Origin: SMXL01 sp036985715
Lineage (GTDB): Bacteria > Bacteroidota > Rhodothermia > Rhodothermales > UBA10348
Assembly (NCBI GenBank): GCA_036985715.1
Contig: BTQE01000001.1
Span: forward strand, 1-64,000
Direction of reading: 5' to 3'
Length of the DNA stretch: 64,000 nucleotides
Each line of letters opens with the position of its first letter. The stretch's first letter is position 1. The translations under genes were made by a program, and so were the position numbers. Under the pieces are notes generated by a model. It saw only the letters and a list, made by a program, of their open reading frames with translations. It searched no databases and was not told where the DNA came from. Positions 53,897 to 63,018 of this stretch are shown piece by piece.

Positions 53897-54892
53897 ATGA
53901 GTCAAGTCGATTGGAAAGTGAGCCCCGAAGCTGCCTCCGTTCATACGGACGCCCTCGTCTGGGACAATCATACATGCATGCCGCTTCGTCCGGACGATTC
54001 GTTCCTACCGGAGCTCCAACGGTTTCGCGATTCAGGTGTGGATGTCGCTTCGGTGAATGTTTACTTCGACAATTCCATAGAATGGCACGACGGAGTCAAG
54101 GTGCTTGCGTTCATGCGCAGGTGGATTCTCGAGAGGCCGGAGGACTATGCACTCGCTGTTTCCGTCGAAGACATACTTGATGCGAAAAAGGATGGAAAAC
54201 TTGCGGTTCACTTTGACATCGAGGGTATGGAGGCGTTGGATGGAGAATCTAGTCTGGTCAAGACCTATTATGATCTTGGGGTCCGCTGGATGCTTATCGC
54301 CTACAATCGGAATAATCGGGCAGGCGGCGGGTGTATGGACGACGACACCGGTCTGACCGATTTTGGAAAGCAGGTAATTGACGAGGCAGCCCGTGTTGGA
54401 ATGCTAATCTGCTGCAGTCATACCGGAGAGCAAACCTGCATGGAGGTATTCGAACAATCGCAGAATCCAGTTTTGCTTTCTCATTCCAATCCAAAATCAC
54501 TGTGTGATCACCCGCGAAATGTCTCGGACGCTGTGATGGTCGCTTGCTCCGAAACGGGAGGAATAGTAGGAATTACAGGCTACGGCATCTTCTTAGCAAA
54601 CGGTGATACGAGTTCCGATAACATCGTGCGGCACATTGACTACGCAGTAAGCTTGGTAGGGCCGGAGCATGTAGCGCTAGGCATGGATTACGTTTTCGAT
54701 AAAGAAGAGCTGAAGATGTTTCTCAAAAATAAGGAGATCTTTCCCTTCGATTCCACTGACAGGACCATGACTTCTCCGGAGGAAATGCCTGCGCTCACGG
54801 AAGCCATGTTGAGATTTGGCTATCCGGAGGAAACCATTCGGGGAATACTTGGAGAGAATCTGCTGAGGGTCGCCCGTCAAGTCTGGAAATAG
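53897..54892 (+). CDS. M19-family (renal-type) dipeptidase with altered metal motif
   Basis: A 331-residue M19 dipeptidase homologue. Metal-site residues are Glu109 (HFDIEG), His175 (CCSHTGEQ) and His196 (LLSHSNPKSLCDHPRN). The first ligand pair, HxD in typical M19 enzymes, is His25-Thr-Cys27 here. Cytoplasmic, as no signal peptide is present. M19 enzymes cut varied dipeptides, including D-configured ones; the changed pair could alter metal or specificity. Confidence 0.82.
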   Translation: MSQVDWKVSPEAASVHTDALVWDNHTCMPLRPDDSFLPELQRFRDSGVDVASVNVYFDNSIEWHDGVKVLAFMRRWILERPEDYALAVSVEDILDAKKDGKLAVHFDIEGMEALDGESSLVKTYYDLGVRWMLIAYNRNNRAGGGCMDDDTGLTDFGKQVIDEAARVGMLICCSHTGEQTCMEVFEQSQNPVLLSHSNPKSLCDHPRNVSDAVMVACSETGGIVGITGYGIFLANGDTSSDNIVRHIDYAVSLVGPEHVALGMDYVFDKEELKMFLKNKEIFPFDSTDRTMTSPEEMPALTEAMLRFGYPEETIRGILGENLLRVARQVWK

Positions 54893-55022
54893 GCTTTATT
54901 CGCTGTTCAACACTAACTTCGGACCCTCAAATTCCCGTATCGACATTATCCATTCGTCGGATCAAATCGTAGCATCACACCACCAGAGTGGTTCACGCCG
55001 ACAAACATTGAGGGGAAATATC

Positions 55023-57203
55023 ATGCGCCTTCTACGTTGCTCTCTTCTTCTGGGCTTTGGCCTGATTCTCGTCGGATGCGAGTCCACATATGACGATTCA
55101 ACAACGGAAAGTTCAGAATCTAAAACTGCAACAATGGCATCAATAGAACCGCCCATCGCAAAGACGGACCCCGTTAAACTCGAGATGCACGGCGATGTCC
55201 GTACGGACGAGTACTTCTGGCTGAGAGAGCGTGAGAACCCGGAAGTCATTGCCTATCTCGAGGCGGAGAACGAGTACGCCGAAGCCATGACCGCGCATAC
55301 AGAAGATCTTCAGGACGCACTCTTTGAGGAGATCGTCGGGCGTATAAAGCAGGACGATTCATCGGTGCCCTATAGGGACGGCGACTACTGGTACTATACC
55401 CGTTACGAGGAGGGAGGCGACTATCCGATTTTCGCGAGGAAGCGCGGATCGCTCGATGCACGAGAAGAGATCATGATCAACGCGAATGAATTGGCGGAAG
55501 GCCATGAATTCTATTCTATCCGTGGCACCGACGTGAGCTCAGGAGACAATATCCTGGCATATTCTCAAGACACGGTTGGCCGCCGTTTTTACACCGTTCG
55601 GTTCAAGAATCTGGATACGGGAGAATTCTTGGACGATGTAATTGAAGATGTGACGGGAAACGTCGCATGGGCGAACGATAACAAAACCATTTTTTATACA
55701 AAGCAGGACAAAGAAACACTTCTCTGGAATCAAATATATCGTCACGAACTCGGAACGGCTCGTTCCGAGGATGTCCTTGTCTATGAAGAACCAGACGATA
55801 CATTCTCTGCATTTGTGTTTAAAACCAAGTCCAAGGACTTTGTGATCATCGGCGCGGAGCAAACGCTCAGTTCTGAATACCGGTTTTTGGATGCCACTAA
55901 TCCGACCGGATCATTTAAGATTATTCAGCCCCGAGAGGAGAATCACGAGTATTCTGTCGATCATTACGGGAACTACTTTTATATGCGAACGAATTGGGAG
56001 GCGACCAATTTTCGTTTGATGCGTACGCCGATCGTCGTCACAGATAAGACAGATTGGGAGGAAGTAATTCCGAACCGCGAAGACGTATTTCTCCAGGGAT
56101 TCGAAATTTTCAAAGACCAGCTCGTGCTTTCCGAAAGAAAGGAGGGGCTCCTTCAACTTCGGGTTCGACCGTGGGATGGAAGCGAGGAGCACTATCTCGA
56201 CTTCGGCGAGCCGGCATACCGGGCGAGTATCAGTATCAATCCAGAATTCGATACACAGATTCTGCGGTATAGTTATACGTCGATGACGACACCCAACTCG
56301 ACCTATGACTATGACATGGTCACGAGGGAGAAGAAGCTTCTCAAAGAGCAGGAAATTCTGGGTGGATTTGACAAGTCCGATTATACAACGGAGCGAGTTT
56401 TTGCGACGGCTCGAGATGGAGTGAGGGTGCCTGTATCTATTGTCTACAGGAATAGTACGACACTTAACGGAGCGTCGCCGCTACTACTATATGCGTACGG
56501 ATCGTATGGTTCGAGCATGGATGCCACGTTCAGTTACTCGCGCCTCAGTTTACTTGACCGCGGAGTTGTCTATGCCATAGCGCACATTCGAGGGGGACAG
56601 GAGATGGGGCGCCAGTGGTATGAAAATGGGAAACTGTTCAAGAAGAAAAACACGTTTACAGATTTCATTGATGTTGCCGAGTACCTGATTGATGAGGGCT
56701 ATGCGGATCCGACTCGTCTCTTTGCCCGGGGAGGCAGTGCAGGTGGTCTATTGATGGGAGCCGTCACAAATATGCGTCCCGATTTGTGGCAGGGAGTCAT
56801 CGCGAATGTTCCCTGGGTGGATGTCGTAACGACCATGCTCGACGACAGCATTCCTCTCACGACAAGTGAGTACGATGAGTGGGGGGATCCAAATGAGAAG
56901 GCGTACTACGACTATATGCTTTCGTACTCGCCGTATGACAATGTTGAGGCGAAGGACTATCCGAATATGCTCGTGACCACTGGTTTGAATGATTCGCAGG
57001 TGCAGTATTGGGAGCCGGCTAAATGGGTCGCCAAAATTCGGGCGTTGAGGACCAACGACAATCTGCTGATTCTCAAGACGAATATGGAAGCAGGTCACGG
57101 GGGGGCAACCGGTCGGCTCAAACGTCACAGGGAAACCGCCTTCGAGTATGCCTTTCTTCTGGACCTCGCAGGGATACATTCCATACAACCCGACACAGAT
57201 TAG
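55023..57203 (+). CDS. S9-family prolyl oligopeptidase/oligopeptidase B-like lipoprotein
   Basis: A 726-residue S9A lipoprotein (LILVGC, Cys19). An N-terminal propeller domain (about 45-430) caps the alpha/beta hydrolase, with Ser572 in GGSAGG, His692 in EAGHGG and the intervening Asp in LNDSQVQYWEP. The arrangement resembles oligopeptidase B. ATG 55023 has a GAGGGGA ribosome site; the upstream TTG is less likely. It should cut short peptides at the cell envelope. Confidence 0.9.
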   Translation: MRLLRCSLLLGFGLILVGCESTYDDSTTESSESKTATMASIEPPIAKTDPVKLEMHGDVRTDEYFWLRERENPEVIAYLEAENEYAEAMTAHTEDLQDALFEEIVGRIKQDDSSVPYRDGDYWYYTRYEEGGDYPIFARKRGSLDAREEIMINANELAEGHEFYSIRGTDVSSGDNILAYSQDTVGRRFYTVRFKNLDTGEFLDDVIEDVTGNVAWANDNKTIFYTKQDKETLLWNQIYRHELGTARSEDVLVYEEPDDTFSAFVFKTKSKDFVIIGAEQTLSSEYRFLDATNPTGSFKIIQPREENHEYSVDHYGNYFYMRTNWEATNFRLMRTPIVVTDKTDWEEVIPNREDVFLQGFEIFKDQLVLSERKEGLLQLRVRPWDGSEEHYLDFGEPAYRASISINPEFDTQILRYSYTSMTTPNSTYDYDMVTREKKLLKEQEILGGFDKSDYTTERVFATARDGVRVPVSIVYRNSTTLNGASPLLLYAYGSYGSSMDATFSYSRLSLLDRGVVYAIAHIRGGQEMGRQWYENGKLFKKKNTFTDFIDVAEYLIDEGYADPTRLFARGGSAGGLLMGAVTNMRPDLWQGVIANVPWVDVVTTMLDDSIPLTTSEYDEWGDPNEKAYYDYMLSYSPYDNVEAKDYPNMLVTTGLNDSQVQYWEPAKWVAKIRALRTNDNLLILKTNMEAGHGGATGRLKRHRETAFEYAFLLDLAGIHSIQPDTD

Positions 57204-57386
57204 GCGTCCCTGGCGAGTCCGTTCATGTCGTAGGGGCGGGTTTATTCGCTGAAAGAGAGTGCGAGGGAATGTCCTACCTCCTGATTGCAGTTTGCCCTAC
57301 AGGCTGCTACGACTCTCGCCTGTACCTCTGCTTCCCGTTCACCCGTACATCCGAGGGAGTCAATCCTAAATTTGGAGGTGCAAGCG

Positions 57387-58313
57387 ATGTTCAGTATAAA
57401 GAAAATAGTAGCCGCGGTCGATCGATCACCTCACGCAGATCAAGTTGTGACGTATGCCATCGACGTGGCCGCTAGAACCGGGGCCGATCTTGACCTGCTT
57501 CGTGTGGAAGTGATTCATGAAGAACGCCTTACTCAAAAGGAGGTATTTGAATGGAAGAACGACGTCCATAAGCTACTCCAAGAAAGAGACGCTACGTGGA
57601 TTACCGTTCAGTATATAACGGAGCGAGCAATAACTCCGGCTCCAGGAATCGTCAAGTATGCAGCTGATGTGGAAGCAGGTATGATTGTCATTGGCACGCA
57701 TGGTCGGAGAGGCTTCCGCGCTTTCATGCTTGGAAGTGTCGCCCAGGAGGTCATTCGAACAGCTCCTTGTCCGGTTTTCACCGTCAGTGCGATGGAAGAG
57801 CGGCATTTGGAGATCGGGAGGAGCAACAGGATCCTGGTTCCGCTCGACTTTTCGAAATATTCGATAGCTGCACTGAAGTACGCGCGCGAACTGGCCGACA
57901 CAATCGGAGCAACGGTCGAAATCGTACACGTCGTTGAAGACACGTTCCATCCGGCTTTCTACGGACCGTTCTATCAATCCATTTACGACGTAATTCCGGA
58001 GATCGAAGACGTATCCCGGCGGAATATCATCAAGCTTCTCGACCAAACAGGAGGCTATGCGATACAGACGAAGATCGACGTGTTCAAAGGCCACCCGGCT
58101 CGCGATATTCCCAAATTCGCCCAGGAGTCAGGCGTTGAGCTCATCGTAATGGCCACGCATGGACTCACCGGATTGGATCATCTATTTATGGGTAGTGTGG
58201 CCGAGCGAACTGCGCAGCAGGCTCGTTGCCCTGTATTGACGATCCGAGTTGATCAGCTCCCGTCCGTCGAAGAAGGGATCGAATATGATTTTGAGGATCT
58301 TGCGGTGATCTAA
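57387..58313 (+). CDS. Tandem universal stress protein
   Basis: A 308-residue protein with two UspA domains. Each ends with the nucleotide-binding motif: IGTHGRRGFRAFMLGSVAQE and MATHGLTGLDHLFMGSVAER, followed by a PCPVFTV/RCPVLTI strand. GGAGG eight bases before ATG 57387 fixes the start; the upstream extension is not real. It is probably ATP-binding and stress-induced. A strong hairpin follows its stop. Confidence 0.92.
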   Translation: MFSIKKIVAAVDRSPHADQVVTYAIDVAARTGADLDLLRVEVIHEERLTQKEVFEWKNDVHKLLQERDATWITVQYITERAITPAPGIVKYAADVEAGMIVIGTHGRRGFRAFMLGSVAQEVIRTAPCPVFTVSAMEERHLEIGRSNRILVPLDFSKYSIAALKYARELADTIGATVEIVHVVEDTFHPAFYGPFYQSIYDVIPEIEDVSRRNIIKLLDQTGGYAIQTKIDVFKGHPARDIPKFAQESGVELIVMATHGLTGLDHLFMGSVAERTAQQARCPVLTIRVDQLPSVEEGIEYDFEDLAVI

Positions 58314-58327
58314 TCGACTGAAGCAAT

Positions 58328-58359
58328 GAAAGCCCTGAGAATTATCTCTCAGGACTTTC
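58328..58359. terminator. Bidirectional hairpin between convergent genes
   Basis: GAAAG plus CCTGAGA on the left pair with TCTCAGG plus CTTTC on the right, with one C/A mismatch and a short loop, between the universal-stress and pilin-like genes. The symmetric position and stem length make a two-way terminator likely. Confidence 0.6.
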
Positions 58360-58391
58360 AAAAATGGGAGTCTGTAAGATTTGTGTCTCGG

Positions 58392-59504
58392 CTAGTTTGA
58401 CTGGAGTCCAACGTAATCAGTGGCTTCGGCAGATGCCTGGCGGATATTTAGCAACTGGACTTCCGCGGGTCCGCTAACTTGGATCGAATTCAGTACTGGA
58501 ATTCGGTCAAGCGCCATTGAACTGTAGTATAGCGCTGCATTTCCCCGGATCTTAAAGCTCATTTCTGCGCCTGGTCCTCCTTGGTCTGTAATTGACTCCA
58601 GGATTAAGGCACCATAAATCTTGGGATTTCCCCTGAGCTCGTGTAATCCTCCATTGGTGGAGGCATATACGAGTCCTTCCCAACGCGGCGTTCCTGTGAC
58701 GGTAGCAAACTGTCCCTTTACTCGCAGTATACCGTAGCCGGTTACGTTTCCTTTGAATTCAACGTCGCCATTTACGGTCACAATTACCGGCGCTTCCGGC
58801 GAGCCGAAGGTGTCGTTTCCGGTGAATCGCTGATTACCGTTGAATACAGGACAGCGGGCCGGGTCGGTTACGCACAACGGGTGGGTGGCGATATCATTTT
58901 CGAGTTGCACGAGTTTGACCGAGAAACCATCGCTAAAACTGTTTCCACCACCTTTCCCGGTTACCTGGTCGGCATCCAATCCACCCTGCATTGCGATCAT
59001 GGCACCCGTATCCATGGCATTGATCCCGTACGTGTCAGGTGCGTTTCCCGAACCGACAGCATCTCCAGGGTTGGTATCATAGCCGGTAATCTCGAATGAA
59101 TTCCCGTTCCCGAGACTTGTCGAAACTGGACCACTAATATTCAGCGCCGAAAGAGGAGAGGATGCCTCCCGGACCATATCGGCGACAATAGTATAGTCAG
59201 CACGGCCTACGGATCCCGTAGCCAGCACCGTAACGGTGTCGCCTGACCCGCCAATCGCTGAGATCGAGAAAGTGCCGTCGCGGTACTGATTGCTTAGAAG
59301 ATCTAAGCGGAAATTGTCGAAGTCGTTTTCCGTATCGGTTACAACCACGTTAAATCCGGACATGGCACGCTCACGCGCGAGCACCTTTTCCTGGTAAAAT
59401 GCCTGTTCGTCTTCTCTTTCGAGGTAATTCCTGCTCTGCGTCGAAGAATTAAGGGTCCAGCCATAAATGCTCACGAGGACCAGTAGGAGTGCAGTTTTAC
59501 CCAT
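58392..59504 (-). CDS. Exported pilin-operon protein, PilX-like
   Basis: A 370-residue protein with one N-terminal hydrophobic segment (2-18) and a long extracytoplasmic region. The end has repeated short beta-strands and Gly-rich turns (NGDVEFKGNVTGYGILRVKG, ELRGNPKIYGALILES), a pattern seen in PilX-like proteins of bacterial pilus systems. It is third in a three-gene minus-strand set. No prepilin peptidase site is obvious. The true start is ATG 59504. Confidence 0.6.
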   Translation of the reverse strand: MGKTALLLVLVSIYGWTLNSSTQSRNYLEREDEQAFYQEKVLARERAMSGFNVVVTDTENDFDNFRLDLLSNQYRDGTFSISAIGGSGDTVTVLATGSVGRADYTIVADMVREASSPLSALNISGPVSTSLGNGNSFEITGYDTNPGDAVGSGNAPDTYGINAMDTGAMIAMQGGLDADQVTGKGGGNSFSDGFSVKLVQLENDIATHPLCVTDPARCPVFNGNQRFTGNDTFGSPEAPVIVTVNGDVEFKGNVTGYGILRVKGQFATVTGTPRWEGLVYASTNGGLHELRGNPKIYGALILESITDQGGPGAEMSFKIRGNAALYYSSMALDRIPVLNSIQVSGPAEVQLLNIRQASAEATDYVGLQSN

Positions 59505-59650
59505 GGTATCGTCTCTCTGGTAGTAGTGGTCTGTGTGGTAGTGGTAATATCTCCGGGGAAGGAGACGCGCGCCGTACGTTTGTCGCAGATACAGCACGTA
59601 TGGTTTGTATCGGCGGGCTTTCTTGAATTCTTAAGATGAATTCTCACTGA

Positions 59651-60214
59651 CTAGAGATTCTCCGGACGAAGCGTCAATCCCCAGACTGAATAACCGATAT
59701 GCATGTCGTCTGGATCGCCGACCGGATAGGTGTCGCGGATTCGTGCCCGAACGAGAACGGCACTGGCGGGCGCAACGACATTTCCCGATGCGTCCAGAGG
59801 TTCTATAATGAAATCTCGAAGCGTTGGGGCGCTTCCACCTCGGTAGACATCGTTTTCGTATCGATCCATTCGGTAGCGCTGCACGTCCGTACCGCTCACC
59901 TGGATGATGTCGGTTTCCACGAGTCGAAACTCAACTTTCAGGTCGACGATTCCGTTATTTCGCCAGAAGATGAAACTGGTTGTTTGACCGGCGGGATTCT
60001 TGATGGCCGCATCAATTTTGTTTGTCGTTCCCTGCCCAGTGAGCTTGAGCTCCTGCTCAAGCGTTGCGCCGAGCTCAAGCGTCTGCTTCTTCGACATATA
60101 GGAAACCGTCGATTCGACCGTGCTCTGAGTTGAACGGAGCTGAGTAGCGGCCACGGCCACTGCTACGACAGAGAAGATGAGAATCGCCGATATGTTGTCA
60201 AGAATGAACTGCAC
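59651..60214 (-). CDS. Pilin-like exported protein
   Basis: A 187-residue protein with an N-terminal hydrophobic helix (about 4-25) followed by a long amphipathic stretch and a beta-rich end (DFIIEPLDASGNVV, GYSVWGLTLRPENL). The shape is that of a pseudopilin, but the prepilin GFxxxE site is not visible. It lies three bases after the upstream gene's stop, so they are co-translated. Confidence 0.6.
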   Translation of the reverse strand: MQFILDNISAILIFSVVAVAVAATQLRSTQSTVESTVSYMSKKQTLELGATLEQELKLTGQGTTNKIDAAIKNPAGQTTSFIFWRNNGIVDLKVEFRLVETDIIQVSGTDVQRYRMDRYENDVYRGGSAPTLRDFIIEPLDASGNVVAPASAVLVRARIRDTYPVGDPDDMHIGYSVWGLTLRPENL

Positions 60215-60217
60215 GGG

Positions 60218-60607
60218 CTATTCAGAAATAAGGCGCGCATGGGTGACAATGGGAGACGTATATCTATTGTTTTCTGCGCTGACGGCCACTTCCTTGACCG
60301 TGGTCGGCGTGACAGAAGGATAGCCCGACCCGTCGACGAATTGTACGGAGACCGAAACATCGAATGATTCCTGAAAAGTCGGGAGGCTGAAATTCCGGGT
60401 GATGACGCTATCGTCCCACACCTCCAAATTGTTCCAGATTGTACTTGCGGCAATGACTTCCAACTGTTCAATGGATACCGCGTTGGCCATGATTTCGTAT
60501 TCGGCGTCTACGATAGACTCATAAGATCGTATCTCTGATCTCTGTTGATTCAGAGCGACAAGCACCGCTATCGACATTGCGAGAAACGCAAGCATGGACT
60601 GTGGCAT
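60218..60607 (-). CDS. Small pilin-like exported protein
   Basis: A 129-residue protein with a hydrophobic helix (about 4-20), then a polar helix and beta strands. It is the first gene of the three, upstream of the others by three bases. No family was recognised. Its promoter must lie in 60608-60729 or further upstream, where the insertion sequence now sits. Confidence 0.55.
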   Translation of the reverse strand: MPQSMLAFLAMSIAVLVALNQQRSEIRSYESIVDAEYEIMANAVSIEQLEVIAASTIWNNLEVWDDSVITRNFSLPTFQESFDVSVSVQFVDGSGYPSVTPTTVKEVAVSAENNRYTSPIVTHARLISE

Positions 60608-60731
60608 AGTCTTCGGTGGTAAAAGAAATGGGAGGGTCGCGCAGAATAGGCACGGCTAGCATGAGTGGTATCGGCCTAAAACCGGCCATTTTAAAACATT
60701 GTGTTCGATTACCTATATCTACGACGCTCTA

Positions 60732-60759
60732 GTACTTAGTGACATTAAAGAGCGTTAGC
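60732..60759 (+). repeat. Left terminal inverted repeat of the IS630 element
   Basis: It begins GTACTTAGTGACA and matches the reverse complement of the right end at about 19 of 28 positions, with the outermost 7 identical. Confidence 0.8.
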
Positions 60760-60807
60760 CTTATCTTCATCTCCCATAGTACTTTCCAATGATTTTGGAG
60801 GCTCGTC

Positions 60808-61872
60808 ATGGGACAATCGGATATTGTGCTTTCGCGCGAAGAACGACAGACGCTAGAGGCTTGGGTAAGGGCAACGACAACAGAACAACGAATAGTCGTG
60901 CGTGCCCGTATCATATTGGATTCAGCCGATGGGCATAAAGGCGCTGAAATTGCGCGCCGTCTCGCAGTTCGACCAGCTACGGTGAGTCTGTGGCGCCAAC
61001 GCTTTCTCGCCGATCGCTTGAAAGGTCTTCAGGATCGAGCTCGACCGGGGCGGCGCGTGATCTACGGCCTCGCGGCGGAGCGGCGCCTGCTCGATAAGCT
61101 CGACGAAGGGCCTCCGAAGGGCTACGCGTCGTGGAATGGGCGCCTGTTGGCGCGCGCGCTGGATTTTTCACCGCGCTACGTGTGGCGCGTACTCGAGAAG
61201 TACGGCGTACAGCTGCAGCGCAGGCGCTCCTGGTGCGAGAGCACCGATCCCGAGTTTGCCCGGAAAGCGGCCGACGTCATCGGATTGTATCTGGCGCCGC
61301 CCGAAAATGCGATCGTCTTGTGCGTCGACGAGAAACCGCATATCCAGGCGCTCGAAAGGGCCCAGGGCTGGCTCCGCCTGCCCAACGGACGAGCGCTCAC
61401 CGGGCACAGTCACCAGTACAAACGGCATGGGACAACGACGCTCTTCGCTGCGCTCGATGTGGTTAGCGGGCGCATCAAGGCCGGGCACTACAAGCGGAGG
61501 CGGCGCCGGGAGTTTCTCGACTTCATGAACGATCTCATCGCCACCTACCCCGAAGACGTCGAGATTCACGTCATCCTGGACAACCTCAATACCCATAAGC
61601 CGAAACACGACCGCTGGCTAACTCGCCACAAGAATGTCCATTTGCACTTCACGCCGACCTACGCCTCCTGGCTGAACCAGGTCGAAATCTGGTTCAGCAT
61701 CCTTACGAGGGCGAGCCTTCGTGGAGCCAGTTTCACGCATCCATTCCAGATTCGACGAGCCATTGACGACTTCGTCGAGGTCTACAACGAGGATGCTGCT
61801 CCCTTCGAATGGAAAAAGGAATCGGTGAACCAGATACTGCTTAAGAAACGTTACGCTGACTTGTGTCATTAA
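60808..61872 (+). CDS. IS630-family transposase
   Basis: A 354-residue transposase. The N-terminal part is a helix-turn-helix (EIARRLAVRPATVSLWRQRF). The DDE catalytic domain shows VDEKPHIQALER, ILDNLNTHK and WLNQVEIWFS in order, the IS630 D-D-E pattern. A GGAGG stands before the ATG, and the frame is intact from end to end, so the element may be active. Confidence 0.93.
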   Translation: MGQSDIVLSREERQTLEAWVRATTTEQRIVVRARIILDSADGHKGAEIARRLAVRPATVSLWRQRFLADRLKGLQDRARPGRRVIYGLAAERRLLDKLDEGPPKGYASWNGRLLARALDFSPRYVWRVLEKYGVQLQRRRSWCESTDPEFARKAADVIGLYLAPPENAIVLCVDEKPHIQALERAQGWLRLPNGRALTGHSHQYKRHGTTTLFAALDVVSGRIKAGHYKRRRRREFLDFMNDLIATYPEDVEIHVILDNLNTHKPKHDRWLTRHKNVHLHFTPTYASWLNQVEIWFSILTRASLRGASFTHPFQIRRAIDDFVEVYNEDAAPFEWKKESVNQILLKKRYADLCH

Positions 61873-61876
61873 GTAC
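61849..61876 (-). repeat. Right terminal inverted repeat of the IS630 element
   Basis: Its reverse complement begins GTACTTAATGACA. It contains the last codons and stop of the transposase gene. Confidence 0.8.
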
Positions 61877-61890
61877 TAGGTCGTCACCAA

Positions 61891-63018
61891 TCAAAGCCCG
61901 CGCATCGTAAACCGGCTCGCGAAGTAGTTTTTCACTGGTGTATTCAGTGCCATTTTTACGCCGACGTATTTCAGCTTTTGCAAACTGGAGCGCCGTCCCA
62001 TCCACATGTTGAATTCCGACCGTTTTGTCGCACGAGTTGCGGCCTGACGTCGTCGCAAATCGTATCTGTGCATTAGTTTCTCTCGCTCGTGCGGGGCAGC
62101 CAGCGCGTCGTGAATCACGTGCGCCGCGTCCCATGCGTCCAGCCACCCCAGGTTCATTCCCTGTCCTCCGATCGGACTCAGGACGTGGGCGGCATCTCCG
62201 GCAAGAAGAATTCGGCAGGACGCCATTTTATCAGCCAGATGATGGCTCGTGGAAAAGGCGCTGATCATCGAGCAACAATCCGTTGGTACAACTTGTCCCG
62301 TACGCTCCAGCACCAACTTGCTGAGTTGAAAGGGCTGGGGGGCACTGATTAGATTCTCTGTCCGAGCTACCCAGCGACGGATGCCGTCTGGAAGAGGGAA
62401 TGATTCAACGACGCCACTGTCGGTCAGGTAGACAACCGCACGCCTTCCAAAAGTGGTCGCATCCTCGAAATCGCCCATGACAAAAACGTCATCGTACTGG
62501 CCACCGGGAAACCCGATTCCCTGGCTTTCACGGACGAAACTGTCTTGGCCGTCACAACCCGTCACGAAACGCGAACGAATTTCGCCGACGTCAGTCGATA
62601 TGGTCACGCCGCGCTCGTCTTCCTGAACATTTTGTACTTCGCTTCCCATAATCAATGCTGATGAATCCGATACGGAAAGTTGCTTCGTTAGAACCTCTTC
62701 CGTGATGAACTGTGGTATGGCAAGAACGAACCGAAAAGGAGGGGGACACGATTCAAATGAAAGCCGGCCAATCTCGCGCGTGTTAGCAAATGCGATGCCT
62801 TCGGTCACCACCACACTACTATCGATCAACTCGTCCACCACGCCCACGTCGGCCAGGCGCTCAAGGGCCGGTGCGTGGATGCCAATGGATCGCGAGTGGG
62901 TCGTGGGTTCGGTTCGCTTTTCTATCACTCGACACGAGATTCCCCGTTGGACAAGGAGACATCCGAGAAACAAGCCAACCGGACCACCTCCTACAACGAC
63001 CACGTCGACTGTTGTCAT
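61891..63018 (-). CDS. FAD-dependent aromatic-type monooxygenase
   Basis: A 375-residue class A flavoprotein monooxygenase: VVVGGGPVGLFLGCLL for FAD, the middle RFVTGCDGQDS, and LLAGDAAHVLSPIGGQGMNLG near the end. Such enzymes hydroxylate phenols and quinol precursors. ATG 63018 overlaps the methyltransferase stop by four bases; the frame upstream is unsupported. It is the last gene of a type III PKS cassette and may hydroxylate its product. Confidence 0.87.
   Translation of the reverse strand: MTTVDVVVVGGGPVGLFLGCLLVQRGISCRVIEKRTEPTTHSRSIGIHAPALERLADVGVVDELIDSSVVVTEGIAFANTREIGRLSFESCPPPFRFVLAIPQFITEEVLTKQLSVSDSSALIMGSEVQNVQEDERGVTISTDVGEIRSRFVTGCDGQDSFVRESQGIGFPGGQYDDVFVMGDFEDATTFGRRAVVYLTDSGVVESFPLPDGIRRWVARTENLISAPQPFQLSKLVLERTGQVVPTDCCSMISAFSTSHHLADKMASCRILLAGDAAHVLSPIGGQGMNLGWLDAWDAAHVIHDALAAPHEREKLMHRYDLRRRQAATRATKRSEFNMWMGRRSSLQKLKYVGVKMALNTPVKNYFASRFTMRGL

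Larger units (their letters stand above)
60732..61876 (+). mobile_element. Complete IS630-type insertion sequence
   Basis: A 1145-bp element with one transposase gene, inverted terminal repeats at both ends and TA dinucleotides directly outside (60730-60731 and 61877-61878), the target duplication of the IS630/Tc1/mariner group. It sits in an intergenic gap just beyond the flavin monooxygenase stop. Its GC content is visibly higher than its surroundings, suggesting recent arrival. Confidence 0.9.
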
